DNA from: an archaeon GW2011_AR20
GTDB lineage: Archaea > Nanobdellota > Nanobdellia > SCGC-AAA011-G17 > GW2011-AR20
NCBI GenBank assembly: GCA_000830315.1
Contig: CP010426.1
Location: 742,717 to 806,716 of the forward strand
DNA: 64,000 nt
Reading direction: 5' to 3'
Part shown: piece after piece, positions 33,168 through 41,334 of the stretch
Numbering within the stretch: position 1 is the first letter of the stretch
Layout of the letters: every line of letters begins with the position of its first letter
Notes under the pieces: generated by a model
Seen by the model: only the letters and a program-made list of their open reading frames with translations
Databases searched by the model: none
Told to the model about the DNA's origin: nothing
Program-made: the position numbers and the translations under genes

Positions 33168-33358
33168 TTCTGCTGCACCTCTTGTATTTCTGATATAGAA
33201 TTTAAATTAAGATAAACAACTTTACCGAATTTATCTAGGATTTTTACAGAATTTTCATTAACTTCTAAAATTAAGCCATGATAAAAAATAGTTTGATTAC
33301 CAACACTTAAAACAAATCTACATTTTTTATTTTTTAGTTCGTTTGCTATCTCTTTCAT
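33164..33358 (-). CDS. Small Sm/SH3-like protein
   Basis: A 64-aa protein with the strand pattern CRFVLSVGNQTIFYHGLILEV...SVKILDKFGKVVYLNLNSISEI, reminiscent of Sm/Hfq-like or SH3 barrels. Function unknown. Overlaps its neighbours on both sides. Confidence 0.5.
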   Translation of the reverse strand: MKEIANELKNKKCRFVLSVGNQTIFYHGLILEVNENSVKILDKFGKVVYLNLNSISEIQEVQQK

Positions 33359-33476
33359 TCAGCTTAACCTCGTTCATAATTTTATCATAAATCTTATTAT
33401 AAGTTTTAACAAAATATTTATCAAAGTCATTTAAAGAATTAAATTCTTGCTCGTTCAAATCAATGCGTTCTAACAT
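33327..33476 (-). CDS. Small charged protein, first gene of the replication operon
   Basis: A 49-aa acidic then basic helical peptide (MLERIDLNEQEFNSLNDF...). A TATA element TTTATAAAAGG at about 33497-33507 lies roughly 25 nt upstream, making this the probable first gene of the operon that runs to the helicase and beyond. Confidence 0.5.
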   Translation of the reverse strand: MLERIDLNEQEFNSLNDFDKYFVKTYNKIYDKIMNEVKLNERDSKRTKK

Positions 33477-33527
33477 ATAGAAGTGGTTTACCTACCTTTT
33501 ATAAATTAAATTATTAAAAAATAATAC

Positions 33528-34307
33528 TTAAATGCCAAAACCAGACTTATTTGTATTCCAAGAAATATCTTTAATATAATCTTCTATAACAATATAATTA
33601 TTTTTTTCTAATATAATTGTAGTGTTTCTCATATCTATATTTTCTTCTTTATATTTATAATAAGTTAAAAAATCATTTAATTTTATTCCTAAAGCTTTTT
33701 CTATTTCTTCATCATTAAGTTTGATTATATTTCTAGCAGGTCTACCTCTTTCACCAATATATTTTTTATCATCATCTATATCTATTTTAATTATATTTTT
33801 TTCTTTAAATCTATTTAATCTATTTTGAAAATCATTTGGGCTTCTGAATAATTCTAATATTTTTAATTCTTCCTTTAAATCTTTTTGTAAAATTTCTCCA
33901 TTCTTACTCACATTTCTTAATATATTTAAAAATTGGATATCCCTTTCCTTTAGTCCTGCTTCATTCCAGTTAAGTAATGCTTTATTTATAGTAGAAATTA
34001 ATTTTTCTATAGCTGTAATTATAAAATAAAATTTAAGATAAGTTTGTATTTTGGCCATAAAGTCTTTTTTCTCTTTATTATTAAATTTAGAAACATTAGA
34101 AAAATATTTATCCCAAAAATCTCTATGAGATAACCCCAATATAATTCTATTTACATCTAGACTAGTAATAGAGATTGGTTCATCATTTTCATTTACTACA
34201 GCATATTTACCATCATTAGTTTTAAAGATAGTTAATTTTCTTATTTTTTCAATAGCTTGATTAAATAATAACTTTCTATTTTCAGATGTATCTTCAATTT
34301 TATTCAT
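33528..34307 (-). CDS. Hypothetical protein with wHTH-like segment
   Basis: A 259-aa helical protein; ERDIQFLNILRNVSKNGEILQKDLKEEL...FQNRLNRFKEKNIIKI (about residues 130-195) reads like a winged helix with RGRPAR as wing. Possibly a regulator of integration or replication. It lies between the integrase and the replication operon. Confidence 0.55.
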   Translation of the reverse strand: MNKIEDTSENRKLLFNQAIEKIRKLTIFKTNDGKYAVVNENDEPISITSLDVNRIILGLSHRDFWDKYFSNVSKFNNKEKKDFMAKIQTYLKFYFIITAIEKLISTINKALLNWNEAGLKERDIQFLNILRNVSKNGEILQKDLKEELKILELFRSPNDFQNRLNRFKEKNIIKIDIDDDKKYIGERGRPARNIIKLNDEEIEKALGIKLNDFLTYYKYKEENIDMRNTTIILEKNNYIVIEDYIKDISWNTNKSGFGI

Positions 34308-34352
34308 TCTCTCGCTCGTTCTAATTTCGGACTATCCTAACCTAGAATAGAT

Positions 34353-35624
34353 TTATTTATCTTTATTTAATTCTTTTTTAATTATATTAGTCATAAGTTT
34401 TTCTAAATAATTTTCAAAATCTAATTCTCTATCTTCAAACCCCCTTTGCATATAACCTAAACTATACTTGTCTATGCGTTCATTAATATTTTTAAATTTC
34501 TTCTCCTGTTCTATTATTGTTAATATATCTAAAGGACGATGGCATTTAGCACAATATTTATTTGAATATGGATTTTTATATTTACAAATAGGATCTGGAC
34601 ATATTCTAGGTTGCAGTAATTTCTTTTTTTCTTCTTCTTTTTCTATTATCTCATCTTTTAATAATCCATTTTTAATTAAAATCTTTCTTTCAACATCCTC
34701 TCCAGACAAATGAACATAAACTTTTGGCATAGTAGAATCTCCAACCCAACCAGCTAAAACTTTTAATTCTTGTTCTGTATAATCTTTTGCTAATTCTGTA
34801 AATCTACTATGTCTTAAAAGATGTGGATAAATATTCTTTTTAATTCCTGCACGAGAACCCCATACTTTCAATAATTTATTTATGCCTTGAACCTTAAGCA
34901 CTTCACCAAAATGATTAGTAGATTGATTAACAAAAACAGGACTTTCGGGGTCTTCTTTATATGGGTGGATATTTAACCATTCTTTTAAAAAAGGAACGCT
35001 AGAAGTTAATCTTAATCTTCTCATTCCTGTTTTACCAGTAAACATTATTTTGATTCCATACTCATCTTCTTGTATATGCTTTAATTTTAAATTAATTAAT
35101 TCACCGACCCTACAACCAGAATCATATAAAACCATAATAATTGCTTTGTCTCTTGTATTACTGCATTTATTAACCATTTTTTCTATTTCTTCTGGCTTAA
35201 GCATTTCTTCTGGCAATTTTCCATTACCTTTACTTCTTTTCCATTTAATTACATCCTCGACTAATTCTTTTTTATTTAGAAATCTTCTGAAAAATAAATT
35301 TACTCCACTCATATACATATTAAAACTCTTGGGGGTATTTTGATTAACATAACTTGCATAATCTAAAATCTCTTTTTTAGTTATTTTTTTAATTGGTTTT
35401 TTATAATGCTTAAAGAAATAATAAACATATTTTATGTTATTATGCATTGTTCTTTTTCCTATGTTACCTTGAGAAGAAAGAAATTTTTTATAATCTATTA
35501 ATAATTTATTTTGCTCTGGTAATAAGCTTTTATCATTAGCATACTTGTTTATTTCATAATCCCATTTGTCTTTTTCGTCGACAAAATAAGGTCTTTTATT
35601 ATCTTCTTTTAAAACTAATTTCAT
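34353..35624 (-). CDS. Tyrosine recombinase (XerD-like integrase) with C-terminal zinc ribbon
   Basis: A 423-aa integrase: SAM-like core-binding domain (about 30-115), catalytic domain with Arg in YDSGCRVGELINL, Lys in FTGKTGMRRL, HLLRHSRFTELAKD (HxxR, about 272) and the nucleophile Tyr in KVYVHLSGED (about 304). A CPDPICKYKNPYSNKYCAKC zinc ribbon follows at about 343-362, as in several archaeal plasmid/virus integrases. It lies 95 nt inside attR and is transcribed inward. Confidence 0.92.
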   Translation of the reverse strand: MKLVLKEDNKRPYFVDEKDKWDYEINKYANDKSLLPEQNKLLIDYKKFLSSQGNIGKRTMHNNIKYVYYFFKHYKKPIKKITKKEILDYASYVNQNTPKSFNMYMSGVNLFFRRFLNKKELVEDVIKWKRSKGNGKLPEEMLKPEEIEKMVNKCSNTRDKAIIMVLYDSGCRVGELINLKLKHIQEDEYGIKIMFTGKTGMRRLRLTSSVPFLKEWLNIHPYKEDPESPVFVNQSTNHFGEVLKVQGINKLLKVWGSRAGIKKNIYPHLLRHSRFTELAKDYTEQELKVLAGWVGDSTMPKVYVHLSGEDVERKILIKNGLLKDEIIEKEEEKKKLLQPRICPDPICKYKNPYSNKYCAKCHRPLDILTIIEQEKKFKNINERIDKYSLGYMQRGFEDRELDFENYLEKLMTNIIKKELNKDK

Positions 35625-35703
35625 TTTACTTACTAAATTACCCCTTGAGAGCTGTTTTAATCTGTAAAATAATAAAACGGTAAACTATATAAACCTTACT
35701 TTT

Positions 35704-35716
35704 TTAATACTGAAAG
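35704..35716 (-). repeat. Inner inverted repeat, right end
   Basis: TTAATACTGAAAG, exact reverse complement of 23051-23063, 3 nt inside attR. Confidence 0.65.
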
Positions 35717-35717
35717 G

Positions 35718-36358
35718 TTATTTTATTTTGTAAAATTTTTCAGCGTATCTGCAGTTGTTTTTGAACCCATAAAATCTTGCCCTGAAATAAACAGCAATTA
35801 TCAAAGGATACATGAATGCCCACTGGCTCTTGAAGAATTTCATCATGGCCACCTTAGCCCCGAAATACGGGGTAATATCAGTATAGACTACTGGTTTATT
35901 ATCATTAATAATATTCCAGACCTCGTATTCATAAATATCTGCTTTATAATTCAAATCATCTACAACATTTAACACAGCTTCATTTACTGCCCGATGATCT
36001 GGATGCGGGTCCATGGGGGAATTAATAAATATTTTCTTGGCATGGTGTTTCTTTAAAATTCTTCTTATCCTTTCTTTGATGTTTTTTTCCTTTATTTCCT
36101 CTTTTAATTTATTATCCTGCAATCCAAAGTAAATATTCTGGTTAATTCCGAACCTCCACGATATCCTTTCTGTTTCCTGGATTCTTTTGTTTATTATGAT
36201 ATCTTCTTTATAATGCGGATGAGATTTCTGTCCTGCTGAGAATATAACCTTGATTATGTAGTAATCCTCTTTCTTTAGTTTCATTAATGTTCCTGCACAT
36301 CCAATAGCTTCATCATCCGCTACGAATGGGCAACAAATACTATTGCTACTTTGCCCAT
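35718..36358 (-). pseudogene. PIG-L/LmbE-type deacetylase with a 5-nt frameshift insertion; attR at its 3' end
   Basis: From ATG 36358 the frame reads MGKVAIVFVAHS then TAG. Removing 5 nt (36321-36325, TACGA on the plus strand) restores VAH-ADDEAIGCAGTLMKLKKED, the metal-binding AHxDDE signature of PIG-L deacetylases, and the rest continues normally to 35718 (INSPMDPHPDHRAVNEAV is the second metal motif). The surviving 188-aa ORF from 36284 lacks the first motif and should be inactive. The 3' end overlaps the 15-bp attachment repeat. Confidence 0.75.
35720..35734 (+). repeat. Right attachment repeat (attR)
   Basis: ATTTTATTTTGTAAA, identical to attL at 23031. It overlaps the last codons and stop region of the PIG-L-like gene, a typical integrase target. 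Confidence 0.7.
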
Positions 36359-36466
36359 TTTACACACCACCCCCTGCCTGAATTAATTTTAACCTTTTAG
36401 GCAACGCTGTTTTTGTGTAAATAATCATAATAAAAAGAATTTATTTCTGTATTTAAAATTATTGAA

Positions 36467-36554
36467 TGCGTTAGCGGGGATTTGAACCCCGATCCTCGCC
36501 TTGGAAGGGCGAGATATTTGCCTCCAAAGGATCTGGCCGTTATACTACTAACGC
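36467..36554 (-). tRNA. tRNA-Gly (UCC) with an intron-sized insertion in the D-loop
   Basis: Acceptor GCGTTAG/CTAACGC with A73, D-stem GTAT/ATAT, anticodon stem TCGCC/GGCGA with loop CTTCCAA (UCC), T-arm CGGGG-TTCAAAT-CCCCG. The D-loop is 24 nt (36518-36541), roughly 15 nt too long, with internal GCC...GGC and TCC...GGA pairings. Gene length 88 nt; about 72-73 nt is expected after removal. Confidence 0.88.
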
Positions 36555-36588
36555 ACAATGTTAAAGAACAGAGTTTATTTATAAATCT

Positions 36589-37308
36589 TTATTTTCCGAA
36601 TCTTCTATCTCTTTTAGAATATTCATTTAGACATTTTACAAAATCCTTCTTGCTGAATTCAGGCCATAACTTATTGGGAAGAAATTCAATTTCAGCATAA
36701 GCCCCTTGCCATAACAAGAACCCAGATAATCTGCTCTCGCTGGTTCTGATAATTAAGTCTGGCTCGCTATTTAAGTATAAATTTTCAGAGAATAATTTGT
36801 CATTTATTTCCCTTGAAGTTATTTTTCCATTCTCAATTAAATTAGCGATTCTTCTTGTAGCATCCAATATTTCTGCCCTGCCAGAATACGCCATTGCAAA
36901 ATTAACTGTAAATTTATCATGATTTTTAGTTTCTTCCGCTAGTTCATTCATTATATCCTGAATATCTTTTGGAAACATCCATATTCTACCAATGAATCTT
37001 ATTCTAGTATCTTTTAAGTCGGGATGATCTTTTAATCTTGTAAATTCTTCCTTAAACAAGTTCATTAAATAGTTAAATTCTTTTTTTGGCCTATCAAAAT
37101 TCTCCAAAGAAAATGCATATAATGTTAATTCTTTAATCCCGTATTCTTTGCACCAGTTAAGCAATTTTTCTACTTTTTTTGCGCCCCATTCATGTCCTTT
37201 GTATGGTTTTAACATTAATCTGCGAGCGAACCGACGATTACCATCAATGATATAGCCGATATGCCTAGGAACTTTGTTTTTGCTGGGTTTTAAGTTCATT
37301 TTAATCAT
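36589..37308 (-). CDS. uppS: cis-Prenyltransferase (undecaprenyl/polyprenyl diphosphate synthase)
   Basis: A 239-aa enzyme making the long polyprenyl carrier for glycans. HIGYIIDGNRRFARR carries the catalytic Asp (about residue 20), then GHEWGAKKVEKLL, LYAFSLENFDRPKKE, and the C-terminal DLIIRTSESRLSGFLLWQ and EIEFLPNKLWPEF signatures. Start moved to ATG 37308 (another ATG at 37299); the longer ORF from 37371 runs through the promoter. Tip of a divergent pair with rnp3. Confidence 0.92.
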   Translation of the reverse strand: MIKMNLKPSKNKVPRHIGYIIDGNRRFARRLMLKPYKGHEWGAKKVEKLLNWCKEYGIKELTLYAFSLENFDRPKKEFNYLMNLFKEEFTRLKDHPDLKDTRIRFIGRIWMFPKDIQDIMNELAEETKNHDKFTVNFAMAYSGRAEILDATRRIANLIENGKITSREINDKLFSENLYLNSEPDLIIRTSESRLSGFLLWQGAYAEIEFLPNKLWPEFSKKDFVKCLNEYSKRDRRFGK

Positions 37309-37383
37309 ATAAATCTCAATTAAATATAATTTAAAAATCTTTCTTTTAGTTAAATTTAAAAGTTTCCACAATATAGCAGAATA

Positions 37384-37851
37384 ATGGATTTCAACATAAT
37401 AAGCGCGAAAAACCCAAGCGATATAAATAAATCAGTTAAAAATGGTTATTTTAATATTGTCATTGGCGGCAATGAAGAGATTAACAGAAGGGCTTTAGAG
37501 AATAAAAATATACAATTATTGCTCGATCCGGAAACCAATGATGAGGATTTTATGCACTCCAGAAATTCTGGATTAAACCAGGTTTTGGCTAAATTGGCAA
37601 AGAAAAATAATGCTGCAATAGGATTTAGCATAAATAGATTATTAAAAATAAGCAATGAAGAAAGGACTGATTTGCTCGGAAAAATAATGCAGAATATAAT
37701 GCTCTGCAATAAATATAAGGTTAAGATGTATATAATAAATTTTATTAATAATGACTTAGACAAAAGAAACATAAATGACTTAAAGGACTTAGGATTAACC
37801 CTTGGAATGCTGCCCGGGAAATTTGAAATACTTGAATTAAAAAATGAATAA
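37384..37851 (+). CDS. rnp3: RNase P protein component 3 (Rpp30)
   Basis: A 155-aa TIM-barrel-like RNase P subunit assisting 5' maturation of tRNA. LLDPETNDEDFMHSRNSGLNQ (about residues 45-65) and AAIGFSINRLL are characteristic of Rpp30. At 155 aa it is shorter than the usual 210-240, typical of reduced genomes. Here it is separated from rnp2, which is at 46567. Overlaps the next gene by 8 nt. Confidence 0.9.
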   Translation: MDFNIISAKNPSDINKSVKNGYFNIVIGGNEEINRRALENKNIQLLLDPETNDEDFMHSRNSGLNQVLAKLAKKNNAAIGFSINRLLKISNEERTDLLGKIMQNIMLCNKYKVKMYIINFINNDLDKRNINDLKDLGLTLGMLPGKFEILELKNE

Positions 37852-38128
37852 AGTAATATTAATCTTTATTGTAAGTTTGTTTTTAATCAGTTCGTGCACT
37901 CAAAAGACCCCTAAAAATATAGAATGCAATACAGATAATGATTGCGCAATAGCCGGCTGCTCTTCTCAATTATGCTTAGAAAAAGATAAAGCTGATGGTG
38001 CAATAACAACATGCGAGTACAGGGCAGAATACGAATGTTTAAAAGAGACCTCATGCTCATGCATCAATTATAAATGTGAATGGGAGGAAAATCAAGAATA
38101 TTTAGCTTGTTTAGAAGAATTGAGGTGA
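37844..38128 (+). CDS. Cysteine-rich predicted lipoprotein
   Basis: A 94-aa protein with lipobox LFLISSC (Cys at residue 18) and a further nine cysteines (ECNTDNDCAIAGCSSQLC, CEYRAEYECLKETSCSC, CEW), the pattern of a small DPANN family of eight-cysteine lipoproteins. Coupled to rnp3 (8-nt overlap) and 1 nt before the subtilase gene. Confidence 0.7.
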   Translation: MNKVILIFIVSLFLISSCTQKTPKNIECNTDNDCAIAGCSSQLCLEKDKADGAITTCEYRAEYECLKETSCSCINYKCEWEENQEYLACLEELR

Positions 38129-38129
38129 T

Positions 38130-40316
38130 ATGGTGAAGAAATTAATCCTGGCAATAACATTATTATTAATTATTAGTTTGGTTAATGCAGCTAGCGTAGA
38201 CAAAAAAGTTAATCAAGAATTAAATAGTAATGAGAAAGCAGAAGTAATTGTTTATTTGAAAGAGCCAAGCAATGTAAATTTAAAAAATGCTAATTCATTT
38301 AAAACAACTCTAAGAAAAAATTCCATTCAGGATCTTGGTAACGATTTCGAATTAAAATATGAATACATTTCATTAAACGGATTCTCTGGAAAAATTAATA
38401 AAGATTCTTTGGAGAAATTAAAACAAAACCCGAATGTTAAAGCAGTTTACTTAAATCAGAAAAGAACAATATTTCTGCAGGACTCTGTTCCATTGATAAA
38501 TGCCAGCCTGCTTCATAGTAAGGTAATTAATGATATAAATTTAACAGGAATCGGCCAGACAATTTGCATTCTTGATACCGGGATTAATTATTCGCATAGT
38601 GATTTTGGCGGATGTTTTGGAGACGGCTGCAGAGTTGTCTCTGGTTATGACTATGTAAATGATGATAATGACCCTTATGATGATCATGGCCATGGAACAC
38701 ATGTCGCTGGAATTGCTGCTGCCAATGGAAGTCTTATTGGGGTGGCGCCAGAAGCAAACTTAAGCATAATAAAAGTCTGTGATTCGGGTGGAAGTTGCTC
38801 TGATGATGATATAATAGCCGGATTTGAATTCTGCATCAACAATAGAACCAAATATAATATAAATATAATAAGTGTAAGCCTTGGGGGCGGATTATATAGC
38901 AATTACTGCGATGCTGTTGACTCGCTTACACCAAGCATTGATTCAGCTTTTGAGAACAACATAACTGTAACAATAGCCTCTGGAAATGGATTAGATAATG
39001 ATGGTGTTGGAAGAAGCGACCAGATAGCAGCACCAGCATGTGTACAAAATGCAACTTCGGTAGCAAGTTCAACAAAACAGGATTTAATCTCAAGTTTTTC
39101 AAACAGAAATTCATTTACATTTATTATTGCACCTGGTTCAGATATAACCTCAACATGGATCAATGGGAATTATTTAAGTCAGGATGGAACATCAATGTCG
39201 GCTCCTCACGTAGCAGGAATTGTTGCATTATTACAGCAGTATAAACAACTAACAAGCAACAGAGCATTAACAGTGAATGAAATCGAGCAAGCATTAAAGT
39301 CAAGCAATAAAAACATCACAGATTCAACTGGATTAAATTATACCCGTGTTAATGCATATTACTCATTATTGAGCATAGACTTGCCAAGAGTAACTTTAAA
39401 TTCTCCTGGAAATAATTTTAATACAAGCAATACTTTGATTAATTTTAATTGCTCGGCAACAGACGATGTTTATTTAGCGAATTTGTCTCTTTACATTAAT
39501 TCAACAGGCAACTTCACAGCGAACCAGACTTTTAATATTTCTGGAACAAGTAATTCCAGCAATTTCAATTTAACTTTAGATGATGGGGCATATTTATGGA
39601 ATTGTCTGGCTTATGATAATACAAGCAATTCAGCTTTTGCAAATAACTTTACGTTTAGAACAGATACCCTAAAGCCGAATTTAGATTCGATAAGCTCTGG
39701 CTCAATCACAGAAAATTCTGCTGTAATTTCCTGGACCAGTAATGAAATAAGCAACTCAAGTGTTAATTATGGTACAACCACAGAAGTAAGCTCTGTTTCA
39801 AGAAACTCTGACTTTATTTATAGCCATTCAATTACATTATCAAGTTTAACAAGCTCAACAACATATTATTATAATGTTTCAAGCTGCGATTTGGTTAATA
39901 ATTGCAATACAAGCGTGCAGTCTAGCTTCACAACCTCTGCAAGTTCAAGTAGTGGTTCAGGAAGCTCTGGCAGCTCAGGAGGCGGAGGAGACGGAGGTGG
40001 AAGCGGCGAGGGTAGCACTAATCAAAATACCCCCGTGGTAAACGAAGAAGTTGATGAAGCTCCTGTTGTTCCTGAAGATGTTCCAAGGGAAGAATTAACA
40101 ATTCAGGAAGAAGCAAATAAAACTGTTGTTTTTGATGAAGAAATTGCGCAACCAAATTTCTTTAGAAAACTATTGAATGTCATAAGCGGAAAGGCAACAT
40201 TTACAGGGAAGGTAATCAATGATCCTGATGTAAAGGTTTCTTACAGGGTTGGTTCAATAGCTGTAATAGTTACTTTATTATTTATTTTCTTCAAGGTAAT
40301 TTTAAGAAAACCTTAA
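38130..40316 (+). CDS. Secreted subtilisin-like serine protease (S8) with C-terminal anchor
   Basis: A 728-aa preproprotein: signal peptide (1-20), inhibitor I9-like propeptide (about 25-105), and S8 catalytic domain with Asp in CILDTGINYSHSDF (about 150), His in DHGHGTHVAGIAA (about 188) and Ser in GTSMSAPHVAGIVALL (about 355). Ig/FN3-like domains follow (PNLDSISSGSITENSAVISW, about 515-600), then a Gly/Ser-rich linker and a C-terminal membrane helix. A cell-surface protease. Ribosome binding site GAGGTGAT overlaps the start region. Confidence 0.93.
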   Translation: MVKKLILAITLLLIISLVNAASVDKKVNQELNSNEKAEVIVYLKEPSNVNLKNANSFKTTLRKNSIQDLGNDFELKYEYISLNGFSGKINKDSLEKLKQNPNVKAVYLNQKRTIFLQDSVPLINASLLHSKVINDINLTGIGQTICILDTGINYSHSDFGGCFGDGCRVVSGYDYVNDDNDPYDDHGHGTHVAGIAAANGSLIGVAPEANLSIIKVCDSGGSCSDDDIIAGFEFCINNRTKYNINIISVSLGGGLYSNYCDAVDSLTPSIDSAFENNITVTIASGNGLDNDGVGRSDQIAAPACVQNATSVASSTKQDLISSFSNRNSFTFIIAPGSDITSTWINGNYLSQDGTSMSAPHVAGIVALLQQYKQLTSNRALTVNEIEQALKSSNKNITDSTGLNYTRVNAYYSLLSIDLPRVTLNSPGNNFNTSNTLINFNCSATDDVYLANLSLYINSTGNFTANQTFNISGTSNSSNFNLTLDDGAYLWNCLAYDNTSNSAFANNFTFRTDTLKPNLDSISSGSITENSAVISWTSNEISNSSVNYGTTTEVSSVSRNSDFIYSHSITLSSLTSSTTYYYNVSSCDLVNNCNTSVQSSFTTSASSSSGSGSSGSSGGGGDGGGSGEGSTNQNTPVVNEEVDEAPVVPEDVPREELTIQEEANKTVVFDEEIAQPNFFRKLLNVISGKATFTGKVINDPDVKVSYRVGSIAVIVTLLFIFFKVILRKP

Positions 40317-40402
40317 TTTTTCTTTTTTATTATCATTATTACAAAAGTTATTAAAATAATTCCTAATATTGTCAAAAATGTATTTAAAGTATTAATTTTC
40401 AT
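40313..40402 (-). CDS. Micro-ORF, single-pass membrane peptide (copy 1)
   Basis: A 29-aa peptide, MKINTLNTFLTILGIILI followed by TFVIMIIKKKN: one hydrophobic helix plus Lys tail. A near-identical copy is at 41151-41240, so the reading frame is conserved between duplicates. TATA-like GATTTATAAATA lies upstream. Its stop shares TTAA with the subtilase stop. Confidence 0.5.
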   Translation of the reverse strand: MKINTLNTFLTILGIILITFVIMIIKKKN

Positions 40403-40430
40403 TCCTACTAAATTTAAGTAAAATACAATT
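40317..40430 (+). repeat. Duplicated segment, copy A1
   Basis: About 114 bp with roughly 93 percent match by eye to 41154-41268. In copy 1 it is preceded by the subtilase 3' end (about 40283-40315); in copy 2 a diverged version of that same 3' end follows it (41284-41321). Confidence 0.7.
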
Positions 40431-40459
40431 AAAGAAAAAATTATTTATAAATCTCGCAC

Positions 40460-40888
40460 TTATTGATTTTTAAAATGGGTTGTTATCTTCTTTAAAAGAA
40501 CTCTTTGTTCACTTTGTTCAAAGATTATATTAAAATTATCAAAAAACTCTAGTCTACCAAGAAGAATAGGAATTTCAGAATTTTCCTGTAATAAAATTTT
40601 GATGGGAAGTCTAAATTCATATTTTTCATGACCTTTTTGAATTTTTATATTAAGATGGGAATCTGAAGTCTTGGCTTTTCCTCCAATTCCTGTGGCCTCA
40701 TCTTCCTTTTCAATCTTTAAACCAAGAATATCTGCGGCTTCTCTTGGAATTACAGAAATATCAGCTCCTGAGTCTATCAAACCAATGAAATCTAAAGATT
40801 CCTTTTCACTTTTTAGTGTTATTGGAATATATGGAGCTTTTATTATTATCCCGTTTGGCCTTTTAATCTCTTTATATCTAAAACTCAT
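40460..40888 (-). CDS. Retropepsin-like aspartyl protease
   Basis: A 142-aa single-lobed aspartyl protease: LIDSGADISVIPREAADILG carries the DSGA catalytic loop (about residue 38), GIGGKAKT is the flap-like strand and IPILLGRLEFFDNF the second hydrophobic element. It acts as a homodimer in known families. Paired with a DUF5678 gene upstream. Target unknown. Confidence 0.85.
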   Translation of the reverse strand: MSFRYKEIKRPNGIIIKAPYIPITLKSEKESLDFIGLIDSGADISVIPREAADILGLKIEKEDEATGIGGKAKTSDSHLNIKIQKGHEKYEFRLPIKILLQENSEIPILLGRLEFFDNFNIIFEQSEQRVLLKKITTHFKNQ

Positions 40889-40910
40889 TGATATTATATT
40901 ACCCCAAAAA

Positions 40911-41108
40911 TCAGAAAATCATAGTTTCTTTGTCAGGAACCTTAACAAATAACGGTCTTTTTCCTTTTGATAAAGATTTAGCCTCTTTGTATACTTTTTT
41001 TAAATCCTTGTCATGGGAGATTATTTTGCTCTCGCTAATTGCTACCCACTGCCCTATAAATTCGCTTAAGTTAGTTTGCATGTAAAAATTATAGTTTTTT
41101 TCTTCCAT
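40911..41108 (-). CDS. DUF5678 small protein
   Basis: A 65-aa protein, LSEFIGQWVAISESKIISHDKDLKKVYKEAKSL...RPLFVKVPDKETMIF, matches the DUF5678 pattern (GxWVA...VV.HG..L). Usually found beside retropepsin-like genes in prokaryotes, as here (22-nt gap). TATA-like TATATAAACTTT lies upstream. Confidence 0.75.
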   Translation of the reverse strand: MEEKNYNFYMQTNLSEFIGQWVAISESKIISHDKDLKKVYKEAKSLSKGKRPLFVKVPDKETMIF

Positions 41109-41150
41109 ATTGCTCCCCTCTACTTGATTTAATTTTCTTATATATAAACT

Positions 41151-41240
41151 TTACTTTTTCTTTTTTATTATCATTATTACAAAAGTTATTAAAATAATTC
41201 CTAATATTATCAAAAATGTATTTAAAAAATTAATCTTCAT
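41151..41240 (-). CDS. Micro-ORF, single-pass membrane peptide (copy 2)
   Basis: A 29-aa peptide differing from copy 1 at three positions (MKINFLNTFLIILGIILI, then TFVIMIIKKKK). Duplicate of 40313-40402 on the far side of the protease/DUF5678 pair. Confidence 0.5.
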   Translation of the reverse strand: MKINFLNTFLIILGIILITFVIMIIKKKK

Positions 41241-41268
41241 TCCTACTAAATTTAAGTAAAATACAATT
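41154..41268 (+). repeat. Duplicated segment, copy A2
   Basis: Direct repeat of 40317-40430, followed at 41284-41321 by a degenerate copy of the subtilase 3' end (ending AAGTAATTTTAAGAAAACC). Together the two copies bracket the retropepsin/DUF5678 genes. Confidence 0.7.
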
Positions 41269-41334
41269 AGAGGTATTATCTTATTATTTATATTTTTTAA
41301 AGTAATTTTAAGAAAACCTTAAAGAACTTAGAGT

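Larger units (their letters stand above)
23031..35734. mobile_element. Integrated element (provirus or integrative plasmid), about 12.7 kb
   Basis: Bounded by the 15-bp direct repeat ATTTTATTTTGTAAA at 23031-23045 and 35720-35734. The right copy lies in the 3' end of a PIG-L-like gene and the integrase gene ends the element on that side. Just inside each end is the 13-mer CTTTCAGTATTAA, inverted (23051-23063 and 35704-35716), as expected for recombinase-binding sites. Contents: AbrB-HEPN pair, membrane and secreted proteins, M64-like peptidase, coiled-coil and zinc-finger proteins, SF3 helicase, tyrosine recombinase. No capsid, portal or terminase was recognised. Confidence 0.75.

Noticed and set aside
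23031..35734. Classical head-tail provirus
   Set aside because: No terminase, portal, major capsid or tail gene could be recognised, so only the broader integrated-element label is justified.
36467..36554. tRNA-Gly as the attachment site of the 12.7-kb element
   Set aside because: The duplicated 15-mer is not part of the tRNA; it lies at the 3' end of the PIG-L gene.
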